NCBI RefSeq assembly: GCF_023238625.1
Contig: NZ_CP096670.1
Location: forward strand, 1,725,501 to 1,789,500
DNA: 64,000 bases
Direction of reading: 5' to 3'
From: Agarivorans sp. TSD2052
Lineage (GTDB): Bacteria > Pseudomonadota > Gammaproteobacteria > Enterobacterales > Celerinatantimonadaceae
Within the stretch, counting starts at the first letter, position 1. Each line of letters opens with the position of its first letter. Shown in pieces: positions 1 to 8,297 of the stretch. The notes below the pieces were generated by a model that ran no database searches, was not told the origin of the DNA, and saw nothing but the letters and a program-made list of their open reading frames with translations. A program made the translations under genes and the position numbers.

Positions 1-1055
1 CTATTGACGCTGCTAGTAATGGCGGAACACCACTTTATAGTTCAGAAGATGATGTTATCGCGACAACTGACGGCCAATTAACCTTTAGTACGTCTAGTGG
101 AGAATCAATGGTTGTTGATGTCACTGCGGGCACCACGCTAAAAGAATTACGTGAGCAAATTAACAGCCAAGACGACAACTTCGGTGTGTCGGTCAACTTG
201 ATAGATACCGGTTCAGAAATTCGCCTATCAATGACCTCAAACGAAACCGGGGACGGAAATACCTTACAAGTGACCAACACTGGCGCTAATGCTGAGCTAG
301 ATAACTTTACCAATGTTGGCGGGAAAATGGATGTGACCGATGCATCTTCAGCCAAGATTACTATCGATAATATAGAAGCGACTAGTTCAACCAATAACTT
401 TAATAATGTAATTTCTGGGGTATCTATTGATGTCAATAAATTGACGACCAGTGCAGTTACTGTAGATATACAACCGAGTGAAGAGAAGTCGGTTGAAAAT
501 ATTAAGGCATTTATTGACGCTTATAATAATGTGATTCAAGAGATCGATAAACATACCAAAGCAACCTCGGTACAAGAGGGGGATGATAACAGTGGCCGCA
601 AAGAGTTAAGTGGCGACCCCATGTTTAGAACCTTACGCTATAGTTTAGGCGGCTTGTCGACCAATGGTTATGATGATGCAGCGCCCGGTATGCGTACCTT
701 ATATGGTATAGGCATTGAAATGGACGCTGATGGCTTATTAACATTGAACGAATCAGAATTTAAAGAAGCCATTAATAACAACTTAGACGGCGTTGGCGAG
801 CTTTTTGCAATGGAAGGTGGTGTAGCTGAGAGCTTTTTAGCTACCGTAAAAAGTTACGAACAAACGGGTGGGGTATTAGCCACACGTGAAGACTCAGTTA
901 AGAGTCAAAAAAGGGATCTGGAACATCAAATGCTAGATTTTGAGGAGCGTATGACCTCTTATGAATCGACTTTAAGATCTAAATACACCGCATTTGATGT
1001 CACCATGGGTAGTTTAAATAGCCAAATGTCCTATATTATGGGGCAATTGGGTTAG
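1..1055 (+). CDS. fliD: Flagellar hook-associated protein 2 (filament cap), 3' part only
   Basis: The frame is open from the window edge (first full codon at 3) to a TAG at 1053-1055, giving 350 C-terminal residues; the start lies upstream of the window. FliD is the capping protein that sits at the filament tip and helps exported flagellin to polymerise. The visible part has the low-complexity Asn/Thr/Asp-rich middle typical of FliD and a C-terminal helical segment (last ~70 residues, with repeated Lys/Glu/Gln and the ending MSYIMGQLG) that forms the cap leg. fliS follows 11 bases downstream, the standard fliD-fliS order. Family assignment is secure from sequence pattern and context. Confidence 0.93.
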   Translation, partial: IDAASNGGTPLYSSEDDVIATTDGQLTFSTSSGESMVVDVTAGTTLKELREQINSQDDNFGVSVNLIDTGSEIRLSMTSNETGDGNTLQVTNTGANAELDNFTNVGGKMDVTDASSAKITIDNIEATSSTNNFNNVISGVSIDVNKLTTSAVTVDIQPSEEKSVENIKAFIDAYNNVIQEIDKHTKATSVQEGDDNSGRKELSGDPMFRTLRYSLGGLSTNGYDDAAPGMRTLYGIGIEMDADGLLTLNESEFKEAINNNLDGVGELFAMEGGVAESFLATVKSYEQTGGVLATREDSVKSQKRDLEHQMLDFEERMTSYESTLRSKYTAFDVTMGSLNSQMSYIMGQLG

Positions 1056-1066
1056 TGGAATAGAGC

Positions 1067-1480
1067 ATGTATCAGAAAGGTATTAATCAGTATCGTCAAG
1101 TGGGTGTTAAAGATCAGGTTGCAACCGCTGATCCTCACCGAATTACGCAAATTTTAATGCAAACCGCTCTAGAAAATTTAGCGGTAGCCAAAGGGTGTAT
1201 TGAGCGTTCTGATTTTCAAAATAAGGGAAAACCCTTAGCTAAAGCCACGTCTATTATCACTTCTTTGAAAAACACATTGGACTTCGACCGCGGTGGAGAT
1301 ATTGCGGTTAATCTGGCTGATCTGTATTCATTTATGTTGGAACGTTTATCTGAAGCGTCTATCGCTAATGATGCTGTGATTGTCGGCGAAGTTATCGATC
1401 TAATGTTACCGATTAAGTCTGCCTGGGATCAAATACCAGAAGCTGATAAGCAGAAAGCCTATCAAATGCGTGGCGAGTAA
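1067..1480 (+). CDS. fliS: Flagellin export chaperone FliS
   Basis: 137 residues, within the normal FliS size range. The N-terminus (MYQKGINQYRQV, then a conserved ADPHRITQILM stretch) is characteristic of FliS, and the rest is predicted all-helical. FliS binds the C-terminus of newly made flagellin in the cytoplasm, prevents premature polymerisation and helps deliver it to the export gate. A GGA lies about 8 bases before the ATG. The gene sits between fliD and a FliT-like gene and is almost certainly cotranscribed with both. Confidence 0.95.
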   Translation: MYQKGINQYRQVGVKDQVATADPHRITQILMQTALENLAVAKGCIERSDFQNKGKPLAKATSIITSLKNTLDFDRGGDIAVNLADLYSFMLERLSEASIANDAVIVGEVIDLMLPIKSAWDQIPEADKQKAYQMRGE

Positions 1481-1795
1481 ATGCAGCCAGCAGAAACTTT
1501 TGATTCTGTGGTTGAACAAGCTCAACACTGTTTGGCTAGCGTTGAACAAGAGCTTGCAGTAGACCAGCCTTCCAGTGAGTCTTTAGACTCACTGCTGAAG
1601 CAACACCAACAACTATTCGAACTTTTATTCTCCACTGTGAATACATTAAATCCTAGTCAGCAGGCAATCATTAAATTGCATGTAGAAAGAATGCAAAAAA
1701 TTCAGCAATTTTGTATTCAGGGACGTAGTGAAGTGTCTGGTAAGTTAGGCGCGATACGCCGGAGTGAAAAAGTTAAAAAAGCCTACGGCTATTAA
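1481..1795 (+). CDS. FliT/FlaI-like small flagellar chaperone
   Basis: The ATG directly abuts the fliS stop codon, which implies translational coupling. The 104-residue product is acidic and helical at the N-terminus with a basic C-terminal end (RRSEKVKKAYGY). Size, helix content and position after fliDS match the FliT family, called FlaI in Vibrio polar flagellar clusters. FliT binds the cap protein FliD and in enteric bacteria also restrains the master regulator. Sequence identity in this family is low, so the call rests mainly on position and general form. Confidence 0.75.
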   Translation: MQPAETFDSVVEQAQHCLASVEQELAVDQPSSESLDSLLKQHQQLFELLFSTVNTLNPSQQAIIKLHVERMQKIQQFCIQGRSEVSGKLGAIRRSEKVKKAYGY

Positions 1796-1821
1796 TTAGC
1801 CAGACAATTTCTGGGAATACT

Positions 1822-4698
1822 ATGCTGAGAAATATCGATTTTCAAATTAGCTCTGATACTAATGAGCAACAAACCATTGAAGCCACTGTTACTCCCATCA
1901 TTAAGCGTAAATTTCAAATCAATTTGAACGCTATCTCGGTTTATTCACAAGAGCTGGCCGAAAAACTTCACCGCCATCCGCCTGCACATTATTCGCCGTT
2001 TATTACCCGTAAAAAGCACCTAAACATTGTGAATGTTCATAAAGGTCGTGCGCTTTACGATGTCGTACCCAACGTACAAGTTAACCAGCAGTTGAGTGAT
2101 TTCCAGCAACGCGGTTTATTAGTGAATAGTGAAACCATGAACAGTTGCATTGAGCCTAATGAACATAGCTTAATGACCATTGAGCAGCGCTACCCTGGCC
2201 TAGAAGAACAATATACAGGTATTAGTTCAGAGTCAGACAGTTTAATGATTTTAGGCTGCGGCTTAGGGCTGCATATTGAGCAGTTGCTACAGATGAAAGT
2301 CTGGAAACATGTTTTGTTAATTGAGCCTGAATGGGACTTGTTAGCCGTCTCTTTGTATAGTGCTCAATGGCTTAACATTGTCAATTATCTGCAGAATCAA
2401 GATTGTAAATTAACCTTTATTATCGGCGAAACTGGCCAGCAGATGCTGCATTCGGTTAAAGAGTGGCAACAACAAACCGCTGAGAGTCATTTCTTTCTAT
2501 TTAAACATTACAACTATATTCCCTTTAATGCGCTAGAGTGGGGCTTTGCTACGCGTAGCCTGAGCTTTGAAAATATTGATAAAATTCAATGGCGTAGTGA
2601 AGATGAAGATCGAGATTATGAATGTTGTTATTCGATGAATCACTTTATGGGCTCGTCTTTTAGTTCGCAACAATTGGCTGCTATTCACGATACTTTGCTG
2701 CAACGCCAACAAAATAACTTGCTGGCCTTTGCTGAACATATGCCGGACATTTACGCCCAAAGTTTATCTTACCAACAACAGCGCTGGCAGTTGCTGCTAA
2801 TGCCTAATGGTGAAGTGAATTTGTTTGATAGTGACTATGGTGTGTGTTTATTTAGTAAAAGCCCTAAACAGGAAAGCCAAAACTATTTCGAACATTATTC
2901 ATCTAATCCAAAGTTGGAAGCGCTTGATGCGCGTAAAGGGCTGAGAAAGCCTAGCCCCTATATTCACTATAAGCGCTCTGACGAATTAAAGGAGCTGGTC
3001 AGTAGTTTGCCCACAGAGTCAAGAACCAAGCTTCCGCAGCGCTTACCCTCATTTATCATGTATGGTTGTGGTGCAGGCTATCAAATAGAGCACTTGTTGT
3101 TATCTCATGACATCGACTATTTTATTTTGTACGAGCCTAATATCGACTATTTTATGGCGTCTATGTACCTGATAGATTGGCAGGCTGTATTACATCGCGT
3201 TGAAGAAAACGAGCAGCATATTTACCTTAATATCGGTGATGATGGCAGTAACATGTTTAGTGACTTACATACTAAGTTGCAACAGCAAGGTATTAATATT
3301 TTATCTTATACCTTCTTCTATGTGAGTTACTTTCATAAGGTAATGGATACCGCTATCCGTAGTACTCGAGAGCAGTTTCGCGTATTGATGAACATAGGTG
3401 AATACTTCGATCATGCAATGTTTAATATATCCCACACTAATGAAGCGTTTCGCCGAGGTCATCACCATTTATTAAAGCGTAAAACGCCAGAGATCACTAA
3501 GCTACTGGCCGACACACCACTGTTTATTGTGGGCAACGGACCTTCACTTGACGCTAGCATTGAGCATATTAGACGACACCAAGGTCATGCAATTATTATT
3601 TCTTGTGGCACTTGTCTAAAAACACTACATAAGCTTGGTATTAAGCCAGATTTTCACGCCGAAGTGGAACAAACACGTGCCACGGTAGAGTGGATTGAGC
3701 AAGTTAATGATCCTGAATGGGTCAAAAGTATCGATTTAATGAGTGTGAACGGTGTTCACCCTGATGTTACGGCACTATTTAATGATGCATTAATTTGTTT
3801 CAAACGTGGCGAAGCCGCCACGTTGATGTATCAAGACTCTGTACCCGAGACTAATCTGTTTGAAGATATTTTGTATTCTTACCCGACAGTGTCTAACAGT
3901 GCTTTAGCTTATGCCTTAAAGCTTGGATTTAAGCAGATCTACCTGTTTGGCATTGACTTAGGATTTAAAGACCCGACTCAACACCACAGTAAACATTCGG
4001 CGTATTTTCATGAGAAAACCGGTAAAGAGCTTTATAATTACGCCAAACATGGTACTGGCCTAAGAGTACAAGGCAACTTTCAAGAGTGGGTGAACACTAA
4101 GTTTGAATTTAGATTTGCCCGTGAAGTGATGGAAGAAACCATTGCAGAGTATCCTGATGCTGATGTCTTCAATTGCAGTGATGGGGCTTATATTGGTGGA
4201 ACCCAGCCATTAAATGGCGATGATGTGATCGCTAATAAAGTGGTCGATAAAAGTGAGTTAAAAACCAAGCTTAAGAGTGACGCGTATACCATTGATACGT
4301 CGAAGCTCTACTCTGCTTTCAAACAGCAGTATCAGCCGCAAGCGTTTGCTGATGATTGCCAAGCATTGCTAAAACAATTAGACGAAAAACAACACAATTG
4401 GCAAGAGGTGTTAGCGTTACTAAATAACCAGCTATTGTTTGTTCAAAGAAGCTCGGCCAATAAACACTCGCTATTTTTTGCCCTGTTACGTGGCAGTGCT
4501 TCTTTTAGTTTAACCTATTTAACTCGATTGGCATTTTCGTCAGAAGATGAAGATATCTGTATTGAAAGGTTTGAGCAAGGGAAGCAGATCTGGCGTGAAT
4601 ATGTTGAAGAAGCTAAAGAGTACACACTTAATCGCGCAGATGAATGGGATGTAACAAGCCAAAAAGCGTCTTGGGATCGACAAGCGAAAACCAGCTAA
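1822..4698 (+). CDS. Maf-type motility accessory factor (flagellin nonulosonate glycosyltransferase)
   Basis: 958 residues; SD-like GGGA six bases before the ATG. Proteins of this family (DUF115 / MptE-like core) are needed in Campylobacter, Helicobacter, Aeromonas and Shewanella to attach pseudaminic or legionaminic acid to flagellin before export. The N-terminal half carries two copies of a Rossmann-like unit: a GCGLGLHIEQLL segment at about residue 145 followed by an IEPEWDLLAVSLY stretch, and GCGAGYQIEHLL at about 415 followed by YEPNIDYFMASMY. The conserved Maf/DUF115 core starts near residue 567 (LFIVGNGPSLDASI). It sits between fliDST and the pse genes, so flagellin is the probable acceptor and CMP-pseudaminic acid or a derivative the probable donor (inference). 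Confidence 0.9.
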   Translation: MLRNIDFQISSDTNEQQTIEATVTPIIKRKFQINLNAISVYSQELAEKLHRHPPAHYSPFITRKKHLNIVNVHKGRALYDVVPNVQVNQQLSDFQQRGLLVNSETMNSCIEPNEHSLMTIEQRYPGLEEQYTGISSESDSLMILGCGLGLHIEQLLQMKVWKHVLLIEPEWDLLAVSLYSAQWLNIVNYLQNQDCKLTFIIGETGQQMLHSVKEWQQQTAESHFFLFKHYNYIPFNALEWGFATRSLSFENIDKIQWRSEDEDRDYECCYSMNHFMGSSFSSQQLAAIHDTLLQRQQNNLLAFAEHMPDIYAQSLSYQQQRWQLLLMPNGEVNLFDSDYGVCLFSKSPKQESQNYFEHYSSNPKLEALDARKGLRKPSPYIHYKRSDELKELVSSLPTESRTKLPQRLPSFIMYGCGAGYQIEHLLLSHDIDYFILYEPNIDYFMASMYLIDWQAVLHRVEENEQHIYLNIGDDGSNMFSDLHTKLQQQGINILSYTFFYVSYFHKVMDTAIRSTREQFRVLMNIGEYFDHAMFNISHTNEAFRRGHHHLLKRKTPEITKLLADTPLFIVGNGPSLDASIEHIRRHQGHAIIISCGTCLKTLHKLGIKPDFHAEVEQTRATVEWIEQVNDPEWVKSIDLMSVNGVHPDVTALFNDALICFKRGEAATLMYQDSVPETNLFEDILYSYPTVSNSALAYALKLGFKQIYLFGIDLGFKDPTQHHSKHSAYFHEKTGKELYNYAKHGTGLRVQGNFQEWVNTKFEFRFAREVMEETIAEYPDADVFNCSDGAYIGGTQPLNGDDVIANKVVDKSELKTKLKSDAYTIDTSKLYSAFKQQYQPQAFADDCQALLKQLDEKQHNWQEVLALLNNQLLFVQRSSANKHSLFFALLRGSASFSLTYLTRLAFSSEDEDICIERFEQGKQIWREYVEEAKEYTLNRADEWDVTSQKASWDRQAKTS

Positions 4699-4704
4699 AA
4701 AAAT

Positions 4705-4736
4705 GGGTTGTTGTTGGTGATTTAAGACAACAACCC
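4705..4736. terminator. Bidirectional rho-independent terminator
   Basis: A perfect 10-bp stem (4705-4714 with 4727-4736) has a 12-base loop. On the - strand the stem is followed by ATTTTTTTAG, a strong U-tract that would end the gene at 4742-5143. On the + strand it is followed by TGATTTTATT, a weaker tract that would end the maf transcript. Confidence 0.85.
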
Positions 4737-4741
4737 TGATT

Positions 4742-5143
4742 TTATTGCTCTAGGGTACTTTCACTTATTTTTTTAAAGTACTCGGTAAAACTAACATCTT
4801 CAGTCCCAATTAATGCATGGTAAACTTTGCTGGGAAAAGCGAAGGTGTTTTCACCATTTACCACGAAGGTTTGTGGTGGCTCATCTTCAGTTTCTTCCTC
4901 ATAAAGCCAATGTCCAGAATAAGTTTTAATGTAAACCTCTCCTAAATATCCACCTAACATATAAGAATAAGTAAATAGCGCTTTGTTATCGAGAGCTTGT
5001 AAGCTTAATTGCTGAATCATTTGGTCAATACTATTGACACTACTGATACTAAAATCTAATTCAACTTGAAAGGCTTCTTGAGAAAATAACACTGCATCTT
5101 GAGCAGAGTTTTTCATTAATTCGGTGAACTCTTTTGTATCCAT
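4742..5143 (-). CDS. Hypothetical protein, 133 aa, within the flagellar glycosylation locus
   Basis: I do not recognise the family with confidence. The product is acidic and soluble, with no signal peptide or membrane segment. It has a YMLGGYLGEVYIKTYSGHW stretch at about residues 61-79, a pattern seen in small DUF proteins of unknown function. A GAGGG lies about eight bases before the ATG. It is transcribed alone, against the maf and pse genes, and has its own terminator. A -24/-12 type element on the same strand at 5202-5217 suggests sigma-54 control together with flagellar genes, so a flagellum-related role is possible but unproven. Confidence 0.65.
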   Translation of the reverse strand: MDTKEFTELMKNSAQDAVLFSQEAFQVELDFSISSVNSIDQMIQQLSLQALDNKALFTYSYMLGGYLGEVYIKTYSGHWLYEEETEDEPPQTFVVNGENTFAFPSKVYHALIGTEDVSFTEYFKKISESTLEQ

Positions 5144-5201
5144 TTTATAGGCCCTCTATAGAAATTTAATTTAACCTTAACCGAAGCTTAGCCAATTAAA
5201 A

Positions 5202-5217
5202 AGCAAGATTAACGCCA
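5202..5217 (-). promoter_or_regulatory. Candidate sigma-54 (-24/-12) promoter for the 133-aa hypothetical gene
   Basis: Read on the - strand the element is TGGCGTTAATCTTGCT. It keeps the invariant GG and GC with the required 10-base separation and the TGGC / TTGCT halves of the sigma-54 consensus (TGGCAC-N5-TTGCW). The expected start point falls about 45-50 bases before the ATG at 5143. Support is by eye only. Confidence 0.5.
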
Positions 5218-5303
5218 CTCTCGAGTTTCGTCAAAAAAACGATGTTTTTTAGGTGTAGTTCTTGCTAGTGTCTTAGCAAAGCAACCTTCGCAAGATTTTA
5301 ACA

Positions 5304-6356
5304 ATGCAAGTAATTACTATTGCTGGGAAAACGATATCCAGTAACGATAAGCCTTTTATTATTGCTGAACTATCGGGTAATCATCAGCGAGATTTTTCAA
5401 TCGCCAAAGAAATGATAAAACAAGCAGCCGAAGCTGGGGTAGATGCGATTAAATTGCAAAGTTATACCGCTGATAGTATGACCTTGGATACAGATAAAGA
5501 AGGTTTTGTTATTCGCGATAGTAGCAATTTGTGGCAGGGGAAAAATTTACACTCATTATATGCCGAAGCCGCCACTCCCTATGAATGGCACGAAGCCTTA
5601 TTTAGTTACGCAAAGTCTTTAGGGTTGATTGCTTTTAGTTCCCCTTTCGATAAAGAAGCGGTGGATATGCTAGAAGGTCTTAATGTACCTTGCTACAAGG
5701 TTGCATCCTTTGAAAACAACGATTTACCTTTAATTGAATATATCGCAAAAACAGGTAAGCCAATTATTTTGTCAACTGGAATGGCCAGTTTAGCCGAGAT
5801 AGATGAAGCGGTACGCACTATTCGCGCGCAAGGTAATCAGCAAATTATTTTGCTTAAGTGCACCAGTACTTATCCCGCTTCGGCCCAAAATACCAACTTA
5901 GCCACCATTGCGCACATGCAGCAAAGCTTCGATTGTTTAGTGGGCCTGTCTGATCATACCTTGGGCATAGGCGTGAGTGTTGCCAGTATGGTCATGGGCG
6001 CGAGTGTCATTGAAAAACACTTCGTACTAGATCGTAACGCCGGCGGAGTAGATGCTGCTTTTTCACTTGAGCCTGCTGAGCTCACTAGCTTGGTCATTGA
6101 ATGCAACAATGCCAAGTTAGCATTGGGAGAGGTGCGTTATGGAGGTACCGAGGCTGAAGAAAAATCGAAGATGTACCGCCGTTCTATCTATGTCAGCTGT
6201 AACATCAAAGCCGGTGAATTATTTACACCTAACAATTTGAAAATTGTTAGGCCAGGCCTAGGCATGCCGCCTAAATACTGGGAGACGGTACTGGGTCGCA
6301 AGGCGAGTAGAGATTTAGATAAAGGTACCCCGCTAAGTTGGGAGCTGTTTTCCTAG
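5304..6356 (+). CDS. pseI: Pseudaminic acid synthase (NeuB family)
   Basis: 350 residues, the usual length for PseI/NeuB. It condenses 2,4-diacetamido-2,4,6-trideoxy-L-altrose with phosphoenolpyruvate to give pseudaminic acid in the cytoplasm. The TIM-barrel NeuB domain (about 15-270) shows the AELSGNH start, LKCTSTYPA, GLSDHTLG and EKHF segments. A C-terminal SAF (antifreeze-like) domain follows (about 285-350, after the YRRS segment). pseG begins one base after its stop codon, which favours pseudaminic over sialic or legionaminic acid as the product. The SD before this ATG is weak (AAGAT). Upstream, 5144-5303 holds no gene but a probable promoter region. Confidence 0.92.
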   Translation: MQVITIAGKTISSNDKPFIIAELSGNHQRDFSIAKEMIKQAAEAGVDAIKLQSYTADSMTLDTDKEGFVIRDSSNLWQGKNLHSLYAEAATPYEWHEALFSYAKSLGLIAFSSPFDKEAVDMLEGLNVPCYKVASFENNDLPLIEYIAKTGKPIILSTGMASLAEIDEAVRTIRAQGNQQIILLKCTSTYPASAQNTNLATIAHMQQSFDCLVGLSDHTLGIGVSVASMVMGASVIEKHFVLDRNAGGVDAAFSLEPAELTSLVIECNNAKLALGEVRYGGTEAEEKSKMYRRSIYVSCNIKAGELFTPNNLKIVRPGLGMPPKYWETVLGRKASRDLDKGTPLSWELFS

Positions 6357-7352
6357 ATGGAACTATGGATTAGGCTTGATGCTAGCTCAAACATCGGTTT
6401 TGGTCATTTGGTGAGAATGTCTGCCTTAGCCAAAGCGGCTGTTGCAAGAGAGTGGAAGGTTAAGCTGTTCACCACTAGCCGTTTAGCGGTGAACTTACCG
6501 CCAGGTATTGAGCTCACTTATATCGATGGTGATAAGCAACTGCTAAATCAATCACTAATCAATAAACCGGACTGGTTGTTTGTAGACGGTTATCATTTTT
6601 CCCAGCAGCAATGTGGAATATTTAACCGCATTGCAAACCGGTTGGCACACATAGACGATTTACAACAAGCTTATCCTTTAGATAGCCATCTTGTGGTTAG
6701 CCCTAGCGGAAAAGACTTCAAGGATTTTTATAGCAACACCTTCCCCCGCGCCACATTACTCTTAGGTGTGCGCTATGTTTTGCTGCGCTCTGAGTTTCAA
6801 CAAGGCTTTTTGAGTTATCCAAAACGAGACATAGTATTAGTCAGTTTTGGTGGTGCCGATGTAGCGAATTTAAGTTTGGATGCAGTTGAAGCTCTGAGCA
6901 ATCAAGGCCTAAGCGATATTCACTTGGTAGTAACCGATGCGATGACTATCGATCTAAATAGCCCTAAGCTTGCCAAGGTTACGCTACATCAAAATCTGGG
7001 CGCCAAGGAAATGGCGAGTTTAATGGGCAAAGCCCAATTTGCAATAGCTGCTGCGGGGTCAACAATATTTGAACTCGCTAGCCAAGGGGTTCCTTCAGTA
7101 TTTGCCATTGTTGCCGATAACCAAGTTAAGGCATCTCGCGAGGCAGAAGCTTCAGGCTGGTGTTGTGCTTTCGATGCTAGAGGATGTTCAGCACAGCAAA
7201 AGCTCGTTGAACAGCTTACCTATCTGTTAGCCAGCGACTTATCTCAACGGCATGATCTTGCATTAAAAATGGTTGATGTTTATGGCGCAGAACGGGTTAT
7301 TTCTGCAATGGAAAGCATCACTCAAAGCAATGGTGATATAAGGCAGGTCTAG
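6357..7352 (+). CDS. pseG: UDP-2,4-diacetamido-2,4,6-trideoxy-beta-L-altropyranose hydrolase
   Basis: 331 residues; the ATG abuts the pseI stop codon. PseG is a GT-B fold hydrolase that removes UDP from the nucleotide-linked altrose derivative, making the free sugar used by PseI. The N-terminal segment RLDASSNIGFGHLVRM carries the catalytic-type His (H17) of the family; VSFGGAD in the middle and AAAGSTIFELASQGVPS near residue 230 form the nucleotide-binding side. In several bacteria PseG is fused to PseH; here the acyltransferase is a separate gene 93 bases downstream. Confidence 0.92.
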   Translation: MELWIRLDASSNIGFGHLVRMSALAKAAVAREWKVKLFTTSRLAVNLPPGIELTYIDGDKQLLNQSLINKPDWLFVDGYHFSQQQCGIFNRIANRLAHIDDLQQAYPLDSHLVVSPSGKDFKDFYSNTFPRATLLLGVRYVLLRSEFQQGFLSYPKRDIVLVSFGGADVANLSLDAVEALSNQGLSDIHLVVTDAMTIDLNSPKLAKVTLHQNLGAKEMASLMGKAQFAIAAAGSTIFELASQGVPSVFAIVADNQVKASREAEASGWCCAFDARGCSAQQKLVEQLTYLLASDLSQRHDLALKMVDVYGAERVISAMESITQSNGDIRQV

Positions 7353-7445
7353 CGGCTAAAACTGATTCATATTTTATCTGGCGGTTTCTATATAGCCTGC
7401 AAAAAAAGGTATGATATCAATTAAGATAACCACGGAATTTTATTT

Positions 7446-8036
7446 GTGAGTAAGCATTACCCCCAAACGACGTTTAGCCTTTTAGAGTCTAGCCAATTAG
7501 AATTGGTGCTTGGTTGGCGTAATCAAGATCGTGTGCGTAACATGATGAGAAATAGCGAGCTTATCTCATTTGAAAATCATCAAGCTTGGTTTGCCGGCTT
7601 ATCTGAGCAGGAAAACTGCGATTATTTTATTTTCTATCAAGACGGCAGGCCTATCGGTGTACTTAATTTTGATATAGTCGAGCCGGGGATACTAGAGTGG
7701 GGATGTTACCTCGGCGAGACCGATGTGTGGCCAGGCTCTGGATTATTATTAGAGATAGCCGCGTTGGACTATAGTGCCAATTACATAAAACACTCTATAG
7801 ACCAATTGAAAGCAGAGGTATTGTCTACCAATCCTTCGGTGTTAAAACTTCGAGATTTATTTGAGTATCAGCTTAAAGCTAGCAGTAATATCGATGGCGT
7901 AAAATCAGGTAGTAAGCCCTTGCTTCACGATTATAGGTATCCCGTTTTAAGGTGGCAGCAACAGCGAGAAAGAGTGCTGGCTAAACTGCCAAAGCAGATT
8001 ACAGAAGCTGCAAAGAATATTCGCTTTATTTTATAA
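7446..8036 (+). CDS. pseH: PseH-like GNAT acyltransferase
   Basis: 196 residues from a GTG start (ACGGA about 10 bases upstream; no better ATG). PseH acetylates the C4 amino group of UDP-4-amino-4,6-dideoxy-AltNAc. The PseH-type start is visible: VLGWRNQDRVRNMMRN, then ISFENHQAWFAGL, followed by the GNAT core. This is the only PseH candidate in the window, and with pseB, pseC, pseG, pseI and pseF it completes the route. It is directly followed by an acyl carrier protein, a ligase and a reductase, so its acyl donor may be an acyl-ACP rather than acetyl-CoA (inference). Alternatively the acyl genes act on another sugar. Confidence 0.78.
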   Translation: MSKHYPQTTFSLLESSQLELVLGWRNQDRVRNMMRNSELISFENHQAWFAGLSEQENCDYFIFYQDGRPIGVLNFDIVEPGILEWGCYLGETDVWPGSGLLLEIAALDYSANYIKHSIDQLKAEVLSTNPSVLKLRDLFEYQLKASSNIDGVKSGSKPLLHDYRYPVLRWQQQRERVLAKLPKQITEAAKNIRFIL

Positions 8037-8045
8037 GGAATGATT

Positions 8046-8297
8046 TTGAATTTAGAACAACGTATTCGCGAGTGCTTCGAAAGTGCGGCTCAACTTTGTG
8101 GCTGCACGTTAATCGAGAATATTGAGAATCAAACTGTGTTATTGGAAAGCGGTTTGGACTCATTAGGTTTTGCATTGTTAGTCGCTCAGTTAGAAGAAGA
8201 GCTAGGCCTTGACCCATTTAGTGAAATGGAAATGGCTGTTTATCCCCGTACTTTTGGTGAGTTCCTCTCTATCTACCAGCGAAGTGCTGATAAGTAA
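8046..8297 (+). CDS. Acyl carrier protein
   Basis: A small acidic ACP with the 4'-phosphopantetheine attachment serine in ESGLDSLGF (Ser39 counting from the chosen start). I prefer the TTG at 8046: AAGGA at 8035-8039 lies six bases before it, whereas the ATG at 8040 begins immediately after that SD and is badly placed. The start sits just after the stop of the PseH-like gene, and the stop overlaps the ligase start in a TAATG. It probably carries an acyl group activated by the next gene. It diverges from fatty-acid AcpP and so is likely pathway-specific. Confidence 0.85.
   Translation: MNLEQRIRECFESAAQLCGCTLIENIENQTVLLESGLDSLGFALLVAQLEEELGLDPFSEMEMAVYPRTFGEFLSIYQRSADK

Noticed and set aside
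35-436. 133-codon ORF antisense to fliD
   Set aside because: Ser/Thr/Val-rich shadow of the low-complexity FliD coding strand.
5224-5252. AAAAAAC-GAT-GTTTTTT inverted repeat before pseI as a terminator
   Set aside because: The stem is almost all A-T and lies upstream of a gene start with no transcript to end on that strand.
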